Positions 62,153 to 64,000 of a DNA stretch of 64,000 nt are shown piece by piece; within the stretch, counting starts at the first letter, position 1, and each line of letters opens with the position of its first letter. The notes under the pieces were generated by a model that saw only the letters and a program-made list of their open reading frames with translations, was not told where the DNA came from and ran no database searches. The translations under genes were made by a program, and so were the position numbers. Origin of the DNA: Nitzschia sp. pyKryTriq1 (lineage: Eukaryota > Bacillariophyta > Bacillariophyceae > Bacillariales > Bacillariaceae); assembly GCA_956465555.1 (NCBI GenBank), contig OY101115.1:2294001-2358000 (forward strand), in the 5' to 3' direction.

Positions 62153-62250
62153 TCTTCTGACGGTCAGAAGAAATCTTCTGACCGTCAGACGAAATCTTCT
62201 GACTGTCAGAAGAAATCTTCTGACTGTCAGAAGAAATCTTCTGACTGTCA
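62153..62250. repeat. 21-base tandem array of a 15-base palindrome (4.7 copies)
   Basis: Units start at 62153, 62174, 62195, 62216 and a partial one at 62237. The unit is TCTTCTGAC(G/C/T)GTCAGAAGAAA; the second unit has CAGACG for CAGAAG. Inside each sits the palindrome TTCTGAC-N-GTCAGAA, with a variable middle base, so single strands could form hairpins and proteins could bind as dimers every two helical turns. It is about 100 bases upstream of the small frame at 62349. Confidence 0.9.
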
Positions 62251-62348
62251 CATCACCAACTTCAACTACTGATAGCCGTACCTCAAACACCAGCAGCACC
62301 CACACGATCATCAGCCCACAGCATCGACGACGCCTCTCCTACTCAACA

Positions 62349-62639
62349 ATGAAGGTCAACATGCTTCCAAAGGATGAAGAGTTCCATGCCGGCCGTTTTC
62401 AAGGTCATGAAAAGTATAAGATGATTATTCATGGAATCGAATCCATCGGGAACATCGCTTGAAACAGAATGGTAGTCGGTCGGAAGGGACAGGCATCATT
62501 GCAGTACAAAGGACACATGAAGCCTCCTCCTAGTTATTGGTTGGTGCCTGATGGTTGGAAGTCAGTTAGTAGCATTCACCAGCAGAACTACTTTTTTGTC
62601 CCCCTTTTCTTTGGGAAAATTTGGGGGGAACTATGTTGA
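62349..62639 (+). pseudogene. Short reading frame with an in-frame TGA
   Basis: From the ATG at 62349 a frame of 37 codons reads MKVNMLPKDEEFHAGRFQG onward to a TGA at 62460-62462. The same frame continues open for 58 more codons (QASLQYKGHMKPPPSYWLVP and so on) to a TGA at 62637. One internal stop in an otherwise protein-like frame suggests a decayed gene or gene fragment; a 37-residue peptide or a spliced exon are alternatives. I recognise no family. Confidence 0.35.
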
Positions 62640-63081
62640 CAGAATTTCAAGCCTGCGCGTGTCACCGCGCGGAGCAACAATCAGGAGGTTTGACGTGGAA
62701 AGCGAGAAACCCCCGCGCGCAACAGCGCGAAGATATGTAAAAAACGAGGTTACGGGTTTCTGCACGTACGGTACACTACCAGTACGAGTACGGGAGGTGA
62801 TCGAGAGAGAAAAAGAGAGACGCCGGGAGGGGAAAGGGGAAAGATGATGATGAAGATCCTCCAATAACGCGACCGCGACCGGAAAGAAGGCAAAGGATGA
62901 GACTGGAGTACAAGTAGTGCAGAGAGCAGAGCGGTCCTTTTCATTCGACCTTCCAATCCGGGTACAGGCAGAGCTTAGAGATTTGACTACGAGCAGCCGC
63001 ACTGTATCTCGTTCAATTGCTATCAGATCCCAATCTACGCATCGAAGCTGCTAGCTGATACATAACACCCGATAACACCCG
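62640..63081. promoter_or_regulatory. Upstream region of the stomatin-like gene
   Basis: 442 bases. CGTACGGTACACTACCAGTACGAGTACGG within 62764-62792 is a further GTAC chain, about 290 bases before the start codon. GATAACACCC occurs twice in tandem right before the ATG (AACACCCGATAACACCCGATG, 63063-63083). Purine-rich GAGAGAGAAAAAGAGAG near 62801. No gene seen. Confidence 0.45.
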
Positions 63082-64000
63082 ATGAGTCGACACTTAATAG
63101 CCCGATCCCTGGCATCGGCGAGCCGACCACCTTTCCCGTCTCGTTCCACTGCGGTGCTCTCGTCCCAGGCCCAGAATGCCACGAGAACTTTCAGTTATGT
63201 TTTGGATGGATGGGGAGGCGGCGGTGGTATGGGAAGCGCTTGGCAGTGGCCCATCACCAAGTCCAACACAGTATTCAACATCGTTCCTCAAGGGTACAAG
63301 TACGTCGTGGAACGCTTTGGCAAATTGCACTCTATTCAGGATAGCGGGTACTTCTTCGCCATTCCCTGGGTAGATCAAATTGCCTATGTTATTGACGTTC
63401 GTGAGCGAGCCATGGATATTCCTCCTCAGGCTGCCATCACGCGAGATAACGTGTCAGTGGAGGTGTCCGGGAATTTGTTCGTCAAGTTTCAAGATCCCCG
63501 GGCAGCCGCCTATGGAGCATTGAATCCGCTGTACAGTGTCACACAGGTATGTAGACCAGGTCAATCCTCGTGAACTGTTGCTTCTGATCGTCTCTTGCAC
63601 CAACCCTCACTTACTGAACGATTGATTGATTGATTGATTATTATTTGTTGGGATCACCTACGATTCGTATGTACCTCTCTCTGGCACATGATAGCACGCA
63701 CAATCGGCCATGCGTTCGGCAATTGGAGAAATGGAATTGGATGAAATTTTGCACGGACGAGCTCGGTTGAATGCGCTCATCAAGGGAAGTTTGCAAGAAG
63801 CTGCGCTTCCTTGGGGCTTGGAAGTCCGTCGCTACGAGATTACAGAAATTACACCCGATCATCAGATTCGGATTGCCATGGACAAGCAGGCGGCAGCGGA
63901 ACGTGATCGACGTGAGCACGTTTTGAGAGCTGAGGGAGACAAACAGAGAGCACAACTGACATCAGAGGGAGTAAAGATTAGCCTGACGAATGAGTCTGAG
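63082..64000 (+). CDS. Stomatin-like protein 2 (SPFH domain), mitochondrial, 5' part
   Basis: STOML2/SLP2 organises cardiolipin-rich domains of the mitochondrial inner membrane and interacts with prohibitins. Exon 1 is 63082-63546, the intron 63547-63694 (148 bases, GTATGT...ATAG, with a GATT repeat), exon 2 63695 to the window end; phase 0, frame restored. The start (MSRHLIARSLASASRPPFPSR) is an amphipathic basic presequence. The SPFH domain follows: VPQGYKYVVERFGKLHSIQD, GYFFAIPWVDQIAYVIDVRE and VSVEVSGNLFVKFQDPRAA. Exon 2 continues HAQSAMRSAIGEMELDEIL, LPWGLEVRRYEITEITP and the coiled segment MDKQAAAERDRREHVLRAEG. All are characteristic of SLP2 rather than erythrocyte stomatin, which has a membrane hairpin. 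The C-terminus lies beyond the window. Confidence 0.9.

Noticed and set aside
61868-62160. Proteins in the several open frames of the GC-rich island
   Set aside because: GC-rich DNA lacks stops in all frames; none of the frames shows a recognisable domain.
62153-62250. CRISPR array
   Set aside because: The 21-base units are contiguous without unique spacers and the DNA is eukaryotic nuclear.
62349-62639. Selenoprotein
   Set aside because: An in-frame TGA alone is weak; I see no redox motif around it and no SECIS-like structure by eye.
1-64000. tRNA, rRNA or other structured RNA genes
   Set aside because: I scanned for tRNA-like B-box (GGTTCGANNCC) contexts and rRNA-like blocks and found none convincing; a covariance search would be needed to exclude them.

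Overview
The window is nuclear DNA of a eukaryotic alga, most likely a pennate diatom or close stramenopile relative. It has compact genes with short GT-AG introns (about 80 to 160 bases), often starting GTACGT, GTAAGT or GTATGT. It has a signal peptide followed by a Phe-containing (AF) cleavage motif typical of diatom plastid targeting, remnants of Ty1/copia and Ty3/gypsy retrotransposons, and GTAC-rich intergenic DNA. Assignments come from reading motifs by eye; no database search was run.

Layout. 1-8.9 kb: a partial fatty acyl-AMP ligase-like enzyme, an internally duplicated helical protein, a small membrane protein, a rhamnose-forming epimerase/reductase, and an MFS transporter fused to a CRAL-TRIO (Sec14) domain. 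9-11.4 kb: repeats and a gypsy integrase remnant. 11.4-18.9 kb: exosome subunit RRP41, organellar RsmH, a plastid-type membrane protein, a small glycine-rich membrane protein and a GMC oxidoreductase fragment. 28.3-36.7 kb: an MFS transporter and an ArfGAP protein with a long Ser/Arg-rich tail. 37.7-49.3 kb: two paralogous cysteine-rich secreted, probably surface-anchored proteins, each with a copia LTR upstream, and between them a membrane protein and the rRNA methyltransferase BMT2. 49.5-64 kb: a PAP/fibrillin, galactokinase, probable ORC6, a giant kinesin, a PP2C phosphatase and a partial stomatin-like protein 2.

Assembly warning. The piece between the two N gaps (19477-31329) is almost wholly redundant. 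Its first 7654 bases match 11357-19010 and its next 3857 match 31530-35386, with constant offsets. Position 19010 and position 31530 are adjacent in that middle piece. The probable true order is therefore 1-19010 joined to 31530-64000, and the second copies of RRP41, RsmH, the 856-residue protein, the 237-residue protein, the GMC fragment and the first MFS copy are likely artefacts or a second haplotype.

The most interesting biology is the gene at 54312-59841. After splicing it reads as a kinesin-4-like motor and coiled coil continued in frame by a region resembling PRC1/Ase1/MAP65. In animals these are two separate proteins that bind each other to set antiparallel microtubule overlap in the central spindle. 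Second is the pair of modular cysteine-rich proteins, whose first 905 bases are 99.6% identical while the rest has diverged in sequence, intron positions and module number.
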